This document shows positions 54,788-62,700 of a stretch of 64,000 nt of DNA, piece by piece. The first letter of the stretch is position 1. Each line of letters opens with the position of its first letter. Location of the stretch: positions 153,598-217,597 of the forward strand of contig CAJUFX010000002.1 in assembly GCA_910586395.1 (NCBI GenBank), given 5' to 3'. The notes under the pieces were generated by a model. It was not told the DNA's origin. It saw only the letters and a list, made by a program, of their open reading frames with translations, and did not search any database. This DNA comes from an uncultured Bacteroidales bacterium. Its GTDB lineage: Bacteria; Bacteroidota; Bacteroidia; Bacteroidales; P3. Position numbers and translations under genes: made by a program.

Positions 54788-56698
54788 ATGAAAAGGCGGT
54801 CTTTTTTTCAGCATTACGGCATTTATATTTTCTGTCTGGCGGCGCTGTTGCCGTTGGCGTTCCTGCGTGACTTCACGCCTTCGAACGAGTTGCGCTACAT
54901 GTCGATCGCCGACGAGGCGTTGCGTGAGGGGCATTGGTTCGCGTTTTACCATCAGGGCGTGCCCTACGCCGACAAGCCGCCGCTTTACCTGTGGATTGTC
55001 ATGTTGGGGCGTTGGCTGTTCGGCGACGGTTGCATGGGATTCGTGAGTCTTTTCTCGATATTGCCGGGGCTGGCCATCGTGGCCGTCATGGACCGCTGGG
55101 TGCGCGAAACGGGCGGTGCGGGCTCGGGCCAGGCCGGTTCGGGCGAAGCGCGACGCCGGGCGGGGCAGTGGATGCTGTTGACGACGGCCTTTTTTGCGGG
55201 GAGCATGGTCGTGTTGCGCATGGACATGCTCATGAGCCTTTTCATCGTGCTGGCTTTGCGCGTTTTCTACCGGATGTACGAGAACGAAGGCCGGGAGAAG
55301 CCGGGCGACCGCTGGTGGTTTCCGTTGTGGATATTCTTGGCCTTGTTTACGAAAGGCCCCTACGGTGTGATGATTCCGGCCGTGAGTGCGGCCGTATTCC
55401 TGCTTCTTTTTCCGCGGAAAGGGCAGGGCTTGTGGCGCCACTGTTTCGGCTGGCGGTTTTGGCTCGTCTTGCTGGGGCTGTCGGGCATCTGGTGGGGACT
55501 GGTCTATGCCGAGGGCGGTTACGACTATCTGCATAACCTGTTGTTCAACCAAACCGTGCACCGCGCCATCGATTCGTTCAGCCATAAGCGCGGTTTCTTC
55601 TATTATTTCTGGAGCTTCGGACATGCGGCCGCGCCTTGGTCGCCGCTCTATGTGGCGGTGCTTCTGACGGCTTTGGCGGCCTGGATCAAGCGGCTCCGGA
55701 CGTGTCGGGTTCAACGGGCGAATGGTTTGGCCGTGCGGGTGGCGGCTACGGCTGATATTGCGCGTGCGTCCGGCGGCGATTTGGCTTCTTTTTTCCTGAC
55801 GGTGTTCCTGACGAGCTTGCTCATGCTCTCCTGCATCAGCGCGAAGCTGGAAGTCTATCTGTTGCCCGTCTATCCGTTCGTGGTCTATTACGTCTTGCTG
55901 CAGATGCCGCGTTGGGAAAACCGGACGTGGGCGCGGATCCTGGTGTCGGTGCCGCTCGTGGTGCTGACGGCGGCTCTGCCGGCCGTCGTGTTGCTGTTGC
56001 CGCGTTGGTGGCCGTTCATGGCGTTGCTGCAGGGCGTCCCCATATATATAGCGGCCGTTTTACTGACGGCCGGCGGCCTGTACGGCTGGTGGCGGCTGTG
56101 GCGGCGGCGCGATACGGCCGCTACGGTGTGTGTCGTGGGGCTGTCGTTGTTCGCGGCGGTCTTTTTCGGGGCTTTCCATCTGCCGGCACTCAATCCGTAT
56201 ATGGGCTATGGTGCGGTGGCACGGGCCGGGCAGGCTTTGGTCACGGAACTGGTTCCGGCAGGTTTGGCGGCGGTTTCCGGTGGTGATATGACAGGTGTTG
56301 ATGCGGCGACGGAAGTTGAAAATAGGGCCGTTTCTTGCGGTGACCCGACGGGTGTGACGGAAGTTGATGAGGCGGCGGTGGTCTATGGCGCCTACCGCGT
56401 GCGCCGCGCCGTCGGCATGGCGGCTTATGTCAAACAGCCGGTGCACGAGATGGCCAGTTGGGATGAGGTGCGGACGATGATAGAGGCGGGGCGGCCGTTG
56501 CTGATGTTCATCAGCGGCAAGGCTTTGGCCGAAGAACCGGCCGTGGCGGCAGCTTGCGAAGGCCGGCCGCGGCGGACGGAAGGCCCCTATACGGCCGTGT
56601 GGTTCGGCGGCGGGGAGAAGGCTGTCGAGGCTGAGGTGTCCGCCGAAGCATCCGCCGATGCGACCGAAGCCGCTCGAAAAAAAGGCATACAGCAATGA
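54788..56698 (+). CDS. GT39-family membrane glycosyltransferase (ArnT-like)
   Basis: 636 aa. About ten to twelve membrane helices in the N-terminal two thirds, with the first periplasmic loop motif PSNELRYMSIADEALREGHW (acidic catalytic Glu-containing loop), ADKPPLYLWIVMLGRWLFGD and FTKGPYGVMIPAVSAAVFLL. The C-terminal soluble part contains AVARAGQALVTELVPAGLAA and a repeated GDMTGVDAA / GDPTGVTEVD insert that matches the repeat in the preceding gene. It probably transfers a sugar from a polyprenyl phosphate donor to lipid A or another envelope glycan. The stop overlaps the ATG of the next gene (ATGA). Confidence 0.88.
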   Translation: MKRRSFFQHYGIYIFCLAALLPLAFLRDFTPSNELRYMSIADEALREGHWFAFYHQGVPYADKPPLYLWIVMLGRWLFGDGCMGFVSLFSILPGLAIVAVMDRWVRETGGAGSGQAGSGEARRRAGQWMLLTTAFFAGSMVVLRMDMLMSLFIVLALRVFYRMYENEGREKPGDRWWFPLWIFLALFTKGPYGVMIPAVSAAVFLLLFPRKGQGLWRHCFGWRFWLVLLGLSGIWWGLVYAEGGYDYLHNLLFNQTVHRAIDSFSHKRGFFYYFWSFGHAAAPWSPLYVAVLLTALAAWIKRLRTCRVQRANGLAVRVAATADIARASGGDLASFFLTVFLTSLLMLSCISAKLEVYLLPVYPFVVYYVLLQMPRWENRTWARILVSVPLVVLTAALPAVVLLLPRWWPFMALLQGVPIYIAAVLLTAGGLYGWWRLWRRRDTAATVCVVGLSLFAAVFFGAFHLPALNPYMGYGAVARAGQALVTELVPAGLAAVSGGDMTGVDAATEVENRAVSCGDPTGVTEVDEAAVVYGAYRVRRAVGMAAYVKQPVHEMASWDEVRTMIEAGRPLLMFISGKALAEEPAVAAACEGRPRRTEGPYTAVWFGGGEKAVEAEVSAEASADATEAARKKGIQQ

Positions 56699-57792
56699 AG
56701 ATACTCGTTACCGGCACGGCCGGCTTCATAGGTTTTTATACGGCCAAAGCCTTGCGGGAGGCCGGACACACGGTCGTGGGCTTGGATAACCTCAACGCTT
56801 ACTACGACCTGCGGCTCAAGGAAGCCCGCTTGCGGGAAAGCGGCCTCCCGGCCGCCCCGCCCTATGGCGAGGCGGTTTCGGCCAACGCAATGCCCGGTCT
56901 GCCGGCCTATCGGTTCATTCGTCTGGACATTACGGACGGCGATGCCTTGAACCGGCTGTTCGAACGGGAAAAGTTCGAGGCCGTCTGTCATCTGGCGGCT
57001 CAGGCCGGCGTCCGCTATTCCATCGAGCAGCCGCAGGCTTACATCGAAAGCAATTTAATCGGTTTTTTCAACGTTTTGGAGGCCTGTCGCCGCTTTTCGG
57101 TCGCCCATTTAGTCTATGCCAGTTCCAGCAGCGTTTATGGCCTGAACGACAAGATTCCGTACAACGAGGCCGACCCTGTCGATCATCCCGTCAGCCTGTA
57201 CGCGGCTACAAAGAAGTCGGACGAACTGATGAGCCATGTCTATAGCCATCTGCACGGCCTGCGTACGACCGGCCTGCGTTTCTTCACGGTCTATGGCCCG
57301 TGGGGTCGTCCGGATATGGCGCCCATGAAATTCCTCAAGGCTATCCTGAGCGGCGAGCCGATAACGGTCTATAATCACGGCAAACTGTACCGCGACTTCA
57401 CCTATATTGACGACATCGTGAAAGGCATCGTCAAGGTGTTGGAAAGCAGCCACGTACCTTCAGAAATCGTGGCCGCCGCCCTTGACACCGCCGCCACAAT
57501 ACCCCACGATCTTTCGGCTCGGACATCTGCCGTTTCGGCCCGCACGGCTTCTTACCGCATCTATAACATCGGTCGCGGCGAACCCATCCTGCTGACCGAC
57601 TTCATCGCCACGTTGGAAAAAGTGAGCGGCCGGGAAGCCGTCAAAAACTACGTCGGCATGCAGATGGGCGACGTCTATCGCACCTACGCCGACACCACCG
57701 CCCTGCAACGCGATTTCGGCTATCGTCCGCAAGTCTCGTTGGAAGAAGGCTTGGCCAAACTCTACGCCTGGTATCAGGATTACAGTTTTTAA
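56695..57792 (+). CDS. UDP-glucuronate 4-epimerase family SDR enzyme
   Basis: 365 aa. Rossmann NAD site ILVTGTAGFIGFYTAKAL, GLDNLNAYYDLRLKEARL, LVYASSSSVYGLNDKIPYNE with catalytic Ser, and HPVSLYAATKKSDELMSHVY with the YxxxK pair. RFFTVYGPWGRPDMAPMKF is characteristic of UDP-glucuronate 4-epimerases, which make UDP-galacturonate. Insertions: about 20 residues near residue 57 (AAPPYGEAVSANAMPGLPAY) and about 35 near residue 265 (IVAAALDTAATIPHDLSART). It overlaps the GT39 gene by 4 bp, so it belongs to the same operon and probably supplies its sugar. Confidence 0.92.
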   Translation: MKILVTGTAGFIGFYTAKALREAGHTVVGLDNLNAYYDLRLKEARLRESGLPAAPPYGEAVSANAMPGLPAYRFIRLDITDGDALNRLFEREKFEAVCHLAAQAGVRYSIEQPQAYIESNLIGFFNVLEACRRFSVAHLVYASSSSVYGLNDKIPYNEADPVDHPVSLYAATKKSDELMSHVYSHLHGLRTTGLRFFTVYGPWGRPDMAPMKFLKAILSGEPITVYNHGKLYRDFTYIDDIVKGIVKVLESSHVPSEIVAAALDTAATIPHDLSARTSAVSARTASYRIYNIGRGEPILLTDFIATLEKVSGREAVKNYVGMQMGDVYRTYADTTALQRDFGYRPQVSLEEGLAKLYAWYQDYSF

Positions 57793-57866
57793 AGTATGAC
57801 GGTTGGATCTATCCGTTTCCGGCGCACCTTTTCAAATGCCGTTGACCGCCTTGTTGGATGTCCGTG

Positions 57867-58079
57867 ATTTGCAGTAGTTCAGTCGTTTTTGGAAGTCGCG
57901 GCCATTTCAAACGGAGGAATCGTCAATTATAATCAGGCTCATCCGTTGCGTCAGATAAAAATGTCTTATTGGCGGGTTTATTCGGCTGAGCCCGTTTCAT
58001 AGATATTTAAGCAGCGGGCGTAGAAGTGTCCGGGGCTGTATGCGGAAAGTAGCGGGCGTTGAGGTTTCGGGGGAGTTCT
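57867..58079. pseudogene. Rearranged, decayed copy of the DUF4143 gene and the GT4 3' end
   Basis: Three blocks in original order match sequence 0.9-1.5 kb downstream: 57867-57930 to 58750-58814 (mid DUF4143 gene), 57931-57985 to 59085-59139 (C-terminal part), and 57983-58079 to 59520-59618 (end of the GT4 gene). The junction of the last two falls at a TATTCGG shared by both sources. So it is a tandem duplication with two internal deletions, no longer coding. Confidence 0.75.
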
Positions 58080-58105
58080 ATCATTGCAGGATGAGATAAA
58101 ATGTT

Positions 58106-58113
58106 TATCTTTG
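58106..58113 (+). promoter_or_regulatory. -7 box upstream of the DUF4143 ATPase gene
   Basis: TATCTTTG, matching TAnnTTTG, 102 bp before the ATG at 58215. Confidence 0.5.
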
Positions 58114-58123
58114 TCGGTGTTTC

Positions 58124-58186
58124 TACTGCGGATTTTCCGGTAAAATCTGAAGTTGTACTGCGGATTTTATAAGAAAATCCGCAGTA
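58124..58186. repeat. Perfect 13-bp palindrome plus a direct repeat in the DUF4143 leader
   Basis: TACTGCGGATTTT occurs at 58124-58136 and again at 58156-58168. The second copy pairs perfectly with AAAATCCGCAGTA at 58174-58186 (5-nt loop). It could be an operator or an attenuator between the promoter and the DUF4143 start. Confidence 0.65.
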
Positions 58187-58214
58187 TGATTACATAAATA
58201 TATTATTTAATATT

Positions 58215-59369
58215 ATGTATAACAGAATATTAGATATTGGTCTATGGAAAGAAGATAGTATTTTTCTATTTGGAGCCAGACAAACGGGAAAATCCACGCT
58301 TCTGATGCAGCGGTTTCCGGATGCGGTTTATTTCGATTTATTGAAGACGAATATGCTCGAACGTTTTCGGAAAAGACCGGCCTTATTGCGGGAATTGTTG
58401 CAGGATAGTTTGGATAATACATTGATCATCATAGATGAAATACAGCAGGTACCAGATTTGCTTAACGAGGTACATTGGTTGATTTCCAATAAAAACTTGC
58501 GTTTTGTCTTGTGCGGTTCGAGTGCCAGAAAATTAAAGCGGAGTGGGGACAATACGTTGGGTGGCAGGGCTGTGCCGTGTTACCTATATCCTTTGGTCAG
58601 TGGCGAGATTCCTGATTTCAATCTGGAGCGCGCTTTGACAAACGGTATGTTGCCGCGCCATTATATGGTTTCGAATGCTTCCCATCGTTTGCGGGCCTAT
58701 ATAGATGTTTATCTGAAAGAAGAGCTCCAGCAGGAGGCTATCGTGCGCAACTTGCAAGGCTTCAGTCGGTTTTTGGAGGTCGCGGCCATTTCAAACGGTG
58801 AAATCGTCAATTATCAGAATGTGGCGACCGATTGCGGTATCAGTGCCAATACGGTTAAGGAATATTTTAATATTCTTCAGGATACGCTTATAGGTTATAT
58901 GATGCCGGCCTATGTGAAGACGTTGAAACGGCGGGTTATCCAATCCCCGCGTTTTTATTTTTTCGATGTGGGGGTGGCCAATTATCTGTTGGGACGTTCG
59001 GAACTTAAGGCCGGAACGATAGAATACGGTCATGCATTTGAGCATTTTGTGATACAGGAATTGCGGGCGTATGTAGGATATCATAATCAGGCTCATCCGT
59101 TGCGTCAGATAAAAATGTCTTATTGGCGGACCTATTCGGGCATAGAAGTGGATGTGGTGTTGGGGGATGCCGAGATAGCTTTGGAAATCAAGTCGGCCAC
59201 TGAAATTCAATCGAAACATCTGAAGGGATTGCAGGCGTTTTCGGAAGAATATCCGTCTGCCCGTCTGGTGGTGGTTTCTTTAGACGAGTTTTCCCGGAGG
59301 ATAGGACCGGTGGAAAACCTTTATATCTATGATTTTCTGAATGTTTTATGGGACGGTAAGTTCATGTGA
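58215..59369 (+). CDS. AAA-type ATPase with C-terminal DUF4143
   Basis: 384 aa. N-terminal AAA domain with P-loop GARQTGKST (residues 20-28), Walker B IIIDEIQQVPD (near residue 76) and sensor region RFVLCGSSARKL. The DUF4143 C-terminal domain has YGHAFEHFVIQELRAYV, YWRTYSGIEVDVVLGDAEIALEIKSA (restriction-nuclease-like core with E..D..E.K) and ends YDFLNVLW. These proteins are frequent in Bacteroidota in many copies. Their role is uncertain, perhaps defence or mobile. A decayed copy of this gene lies upstream and a remnant of another family member at 47.8 kb. Confidence 0.9.
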   Translation: MYNRILDIGLWKEDSIFLFGARQTGKSTLLMQRFPDAVYFDLLKTNMLERFRKRPALLRELLQDSLDNTLIIIDEIQQVPDLLNEVHWLISNKNLRFVLCGSSARKLKRSGDNTLGGRAVPCYLYPLVSGEIPDFNLERALTNGMLPRHYMVSNASHRLRAYIDVYLKEELQQEAIVRNLQGFSRFLEVAAISNGEIVNYQNVATDCGISANTVKEYFNILQDTLIGYMMPAYVKTLKRRVIQSPRFYFFDVGVANYLLGRSELKAGTIEYGHAFEHFVIQELRAYVGYHNQAHPLRQIKMSYWRTYSGIEVDVVLGDAEIALEIKSATEIQSKHLKGLQAFSEEYPSARLVVVSLDEFSRRIGPVENLYIYDFLNVLWDGKFM

Positions 59370-59432
59370 GACCTTTTGACGGAAAGTCTGTCCGGCGACA
59401 GGTCTGTTTGATGACAGGCCTTTTTTCAAGTC

Positions 59433-59476
59433 CTAATCGAAAAAAAGTGTCATGGGGTGACAGCGTTTTCGATTAG
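59433..59476. terminator. Nested hairpin between convergent DUF4143 and GT4 genes
   Basis: CTAATCGAAAA (59433-59443) pairs with TTTTCGATTAG (59466-59476), with an inner TGTCA/TGACA stem. It lies between the stops of the two genes and probably ends transcription in both directions. Confidence 0.65.
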
Positions 59477-59515
59477 AGGGCCGAGGTAGGCAGATGCGGT
59501 GGGGTTGGGGAGGAT

Positions 59516-60682
59516 TTATTCGGTCTTGCCCGTTTCGTAGATATTTAAGTAGCGGTCGTAGAAGTGTTCGGGGCTGTACGCGGAAAGGTAGCGGGTATGG
59601 AGGTTTCGGGCGAGTTCTTGGCGGCGCGCGGTGGCGTCGAGAATGGCCGTTTGGAGTGAAGCCGGGTCTTCCAATTCGAAGAAAGCGGCTTCTTTATCTT
59701 TGACTAATTCTTGAAAGACAGGGAGGTCGGAGCATATGACGGCTACGCCGTGAGCGGCGGCTTCGAGCAAGGCGAGCGGAAATCCCTCGCTACGGCTCGG
59801 CAACGCGTAGAGGTCGTAGAGCGGCAGGTAGCGCCAGGCGTTCGGACGGCGGCCGAGAAAGCGGACGCGGTCGGCCACGCCGGTGTCGGCGGCCAGTTGT
59901 TCGAGTTCGGCGCGGCTTGGGCCGTCGCCTATGATAAGCAAGCGGTAGTCGGGCAGTTGTGGCAGTACACGGAGGAGTTGGTCGATGCCCTTGCGGTGCG
60001 TCAGTTCGGCGTGGACGCCGATGAGGTAAGGACGGGCGGCTCCGGGGTGTGCGGTTGGCTGCGGTGCTTGCGGCTGTGGGGCGAAGCCGTCGGTCGCCTC
60101 GACGATTTCGGCTTCGGTCAGCGGCGGGAAGCCGCTGTCGGCCGGCCGGCGGCGCGTGTTGTAAGCGTAAGTCAGTTTTTCAGCCGGCAGGAAACGGCTG
60201 TAATATTGCCGCGCGTGGCGGCTGAGCGTCACCACCGTATCGTGGCGTCGGAGGGCCGCCAGCCACGCCCGCCCGGCGGTCAAGGCCGTGAGGCGGTTGT
60301 ATTGGTAGCGGAGATCGTCGAAGACATAGTTGTGGAGCGTCGAAATGCAGCGGGCGTGGCTGCGGGCGGGCTTGTGCAGACACACATAGGCGTCCGGCCG
60401 CAGGCCGTGGCTGTGGACGATGTCGAAGCGGTTGAAGTCAAGCCCGCCCGGGCCGCCGCAAGCGGCCCCGCGGCCCTCATCCGCCGGCTTTTCGCCAGCC
60501 GCCGCGCCGCTCCGCCATCGGATCCGTCGCGTCGCGCAGGGAAACCCCAGTTCGTCGGGTCCTTCGTCGAAATAAAACACCGTGCATTCGTGCCCGTGCG
60601 CCGTCATCTGCGCCACCAGTTCGCGGACAACGATAACCGGCCCCCGTTGCGCCAGTTTCGGAACGATATACGCAATTTTCAT
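59516..60682 (-). CDS. GT4-family glycosyltransferase
   Basis: 388 aa. A GT-B enzyme: N-terminal MKIAYIVPKLAQRGPVIVVR and DIVHSHGLRPDAYVCLHKP, a linker of Ala/Gly/Pro repeats (about residues 60-80, low complexity), second domain YLIGVHAELTHRKGIDQLLR, LLIIGDGPSRAELEQLA, and EGFPLALLEAAAHGVAVICS with the conserved EGFPxxLLEA (UDP-sugar binding). It likely acts on exopolysaccharide or lipopolysaccharide building. It is convergent with the DUF4143 gene and has no partner on its strand. A decayed copy of its 3' end lies at 57983-58079. Confidence 0.9.
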   Translation of the reverse strand: MKIAYIVPKLAQRGPVIVVRELVAQMTAHGHECTVFYFDEGPDELGFPCATRRIRWRSGAAAGEKPADEGRGAACGGPGGLDFNRFDIVHSHGLRPDAYVCLHKPARSHARCISTLHNYVFDDLRYQYNRLTALTAGRAWLAALRRHDTVVTLSRHARQYYSRFLPAEKLTYAYNTRRRPADSGFPPLTEAEIVEATDGFAPQPQAPQPTAHPGAARPYLIGVHAELTHRKGIDQLLRVLPQLPDYRLLIIGDGPSRAELEQLAADTGVADRVRFLGRRPNAWRYLPLYDLYALPSRSEGFPLALLEAAAHGVAVICSDLPVFQELVKDKEAAFFELEDPASLQTAILDATARRQELARNLHTRYLSAYSPEHFYDRYLNIYETGKTE

Positions 60683-60730
60683 AAGGACAAATCTACACTT
60701 TTTCGAGGATAAACCTTTCGTGAAACCATG

Positions 60731-60763
60731 AAAAAAGCCGAAGCGCAGGGCCTCGGCTTTTTT
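60731..60763. terminator. Bidirectional rho-independent terminator
   Basis: AAAAAAGCCGA (60731-60741) pairs with TCGGCTTTTTT (60753-60763). It lies beyond the zinc-ribbon gene stop at 60833 and upstream of the GT4 gene. Confidence 0.85.
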
Positions 60764-60832
60764 ATCAAGACGGGCAAGCCGGTCTTGTCGGGACCGCCCC
60801 GCGTCTATTTTCCGTGTGTCGGGAAAAAAGGC

Positions 60833-61672
60833 TTATTGATCCGCCGCCTTTTCCTTGATGGTGTCATCGACTAAGATGCGACCGCAGTATTCGCAGGCGA
60901 TGATTTTCTTGTGCATCTTGATGTCGATCTGACGTTGGGGCGGAATCTTGCTGAAGCAGCCGCCGCAGGCGTCGCGTTCGATGGGTACGACGGCCAAGCC
61001 GTTGCGGGCGTTGTTGCGGATACGCGTATAGGTATGCAACCAGCGGGCGTCCACGTTCTTTTTATGGGCTTCCGACTGTTTCATCAGGTCTTGTTCCTCA
61101 CGTTCGGTTTCGGAAATGATTTCGTCCAATTCGGACTTCTTCATTTCCAAATCCTTTTCGCGTTCTTCCTTGGCGGCCTGTACGCGTTCCAGATCGGCGT
61201 TGCGCCTTTCGAGCATGGCGTTCGCTTCCTTGATGCGTTTTTCGTGCAACTGGATTTCCAGGCCCTGATATTCGATTTCTTTGGAAAGGGCGTCGAACTC
61301 GCGGTTGTTCTTGACGTCCTTCTGTTGTTTCTCGTATTTTTTAATCTGCGCTTTGAGATCCGTGATGGAGGCCTTGCGGTCGCTGATGTTCTGTTGGATT
61401 TCGGCGATGTCAGCCGTCATTTTCTCAATGCGTGCGGCAAAGCCGGCCACGTCGTCCTCCAGATCCTGCACCTCCAACGGGAGTTCGCCGCGTAACGTGC
61501 GGATGCGGTCAATGGCGGAATCCACCTGCTGCAGGGCGTATAGCGAAATCAATTTCTGCTCCACATCGAGGTCGCGGTCTTCGGCGGCTTTGGATTTGGG
61601 CGCGGCGGGCGTCGCGACGGCCGCTTTCTTTTCCGCGGCTTTCTCTGTGTCGGCAGTCTTCTTAGTGCTCAT
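60833..61672 (-). CDS. C4-type zinc ribbon coiled-coil protein (DUF164 family)
   Basis: 279 aa from the ATG at 61672 (MSTKKTADTEKAAEKK). A long coiled-coil hairpin spans residues about 35-205 (VQDLEDDVAGFAARIEKMTA, EYQGLEIQLHEKRIKEANAM). Next comes a zinc ribbon CGGCFSKIPPQRQIDIKMHK with the second CxxC at ACEYCGRIL, near the C-terminus. This family may bind nucleic acid or ribosomes, as inferred from related proteins in other bacteria. It is adjacent to and downstream of the NIF3 gene (14 bp gap), a linkage common across bacteria. Confidence 0.9.
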   Translation of the reverse strand: MSTKKTADTEKAAEKKAAVATPAAPKSKAAEDRDLDVEQKLISLYALQQVDSAIDRIRTLRGELPLEVQDLEDDVAGFAARIEKMTADIAEIQQNISDRKASITDLKAQIKKYEKQQKDVKNNREFDALSKEIEYQGLEIQLHEKRIKEANAMLERRNADLERVQAAKEEREKDLEMKKSELDEIISETEREEQDLMKQSEAHKKNVDARWLHTYTRIRNNARNGLAVVPIERDACGGCFSKIPPQRQIDIKMHKKIIACEYCGRILVDDTIKEKAADQ

Positions 61673-61686
61673 AAAGGTAAAGGGTT

Positions 61687-62541
61687 TTAAAAATAACAAA
61701 CGGGACAACGCTCCGTTTCCGAAATTCGGGTTGCAAAGTTAGGAAATTTTTTCTTAATACACTCATAAAAGCGTTGTTTTGTAAACTGCTCGCTCTCAAA
61801 GTGTCCCAATTCGACGAGCCATAGGTCCGGCATGGCTTCGGCAAAATCGTGGTATTTGGCCTCGCCCGTGACGAGCACCTGACAGCCGGCGCGGCGGGCG
61901 CTCGCCTGCAGGAAGGCCCCGCTTCCGCCGCAGACCCCCACGTGGGTGATGGTGCGGCCGCTTAAGCCGGAGTGACGGATGCAGGCGGCCCCGCTCCATG
62001 CCTTGAGTTTTTCCAGCAGTTCCGTTTCGCTCATGGAGCGGGGCAGGCTGCCGTGCAGCCCCGCGCCCGCCATATTTTCAGAGCCCGGCAACGGTTCCAG
62101 CACCGCCCGCTGCCGCAGTTCGAGTCTGTCGGCCCAGTAGGCGTTCACGCCCGTGGGCGCGTTGTCGAAATTCGTATGGGCGGCGTACCACGCGATGCCG
62201 TGTTCCAGCGAACGGCGCAACATGTTTCCGAAAGGCGTTGTCGGGTCAATCTTTTTCAAGCCGCGGAAAATGGCCGGATGATGCGCGATGATCAGCCCCG
62301 CGCCTTCGGCTATAGCCTCCTCCACGACATCCGGCGTGATGTCGGTGCAGAGCAAGGCTTTGTCCACCGGTTGTTGCGGCGAGCCGAGGATCAGCCCCGC
62401 GTTGTCGTAACTCTCCTGCCATCTTAGCGGCGCCACCGCCTCTATCGCCCCCGTGACCTCCGCCACCGTCAGGCGGTCGGCCGTAACCTCCTCCGTCCCC
62501 GTCAGGCGGTCGGCCGTCGATTTAAAATCGTCCATATACAT
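61687..62541 (-). CDS. NIF3-family dinuclear metal-binding protein (GTP cyclohydrolase I type 2-like)
   Basis: 284 aa from the ATG at 62541. Family motifs: LRWQESYDNAGLILG, LLCTDITPDVVEEAI, LIIAHHPAIFRGLKKID (HHP metal ligands), WYAAHTNFDNAPTGVNAYWA, VGVCGGSGAFL, VLVTGEAKYHDFAEAM and VELGHFESEQF. The length fits the single-domain group. Just before the conserved VAEVTGAIEAVAPLRW, the N-terminus has two 11-residue repeats (TADRLTGTEEV, TADRLTVAEV) encoded by a 33-nt duplication. This is not part of the family. It is the first gene of a pair with the zinc-ribbon protein. The biochemical role of the family is unsettled. Confidence 0.9.
   Translation of the reverse strand: MYMDDFKSTADRLTGTEEVTADRLTVAEVTGAIEAVAPLRWQESYDNAGLILGSPQQPVDKALLCTDITPDVVEEAIAEGAGLIIAHHPAIFRGLKKIDPTTPFGNMLRRSLEHGIAWYAAHTNFDNAPTGVNAYWADRLELRQRAVLEPLPGSENMAGAGLHGSLPRSMSETELLEKLKAWSGAACIRHSGLSGRTITHVGVCGGSGAFLQASARRAGCQVLVTGEAKYHDFAEAMPDLWLVELGHFESEQFTKQRFYECIKKKFPNFATRISETERCPVCYF
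62466..62517. repeat. 33-nt in-frame tandem repeat in the NIF3 gene N-terminus
   Basis: CCGTCAGGCGGTCGGCCGT occurs at 62466-62484 and 62499-62517. It encodes the doubled TADRLT phrase. The duplicated part precedes the conserved fold and may reposition the start codon. Confidence 0.6.
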
Positions 62542-62597
62542 GTTTTTGATGCTCAATGGTTCGTTCAATGGCTCAACCGTTCAACTCATTTTCAGCC

Positions 62598-62696
62598 CTA
62601 CAATCGAACCGCCCCCGTCGCGCCTTTCATCTTGCCGAGGCAGAACGCGAAAGCCGTCTCGAACAGCCCCGCCGCAATCAGAATAATCCAATTCAT
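62598..62696 (-). pseudogene. N-terminal fragment of an SMR (SugE/QacE-type) transporter
   Basis: An ATG at 62696 opens a 32-residue frame (MNWIILIAAGLFETAFAFCL onward) that matches the first membrane helix of small multidrug resistance proteins, including the Glu in AGLFET. The frame ends after GKMKGATGAVRL at a TAG (62598), where a full protein would go on for 70 more residues. It is thus probably a deletion remnant. It is too short for standard gene calling. Confidence 0.6.
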
Positions 62697-62700
62697 GATA

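Noticed and set aside
59711..60712. 333-aa plus-strand ORF antisense to the GT4 gene
   Set aside because: It is a GC-rich shadow frame. The minus strand encodes a full GT4 protein with conserved motifs.
62596..62700. Functional SMR transporter
   Set aside because: Only one of the four helices is encoded before the stop, so it cannot work alone.
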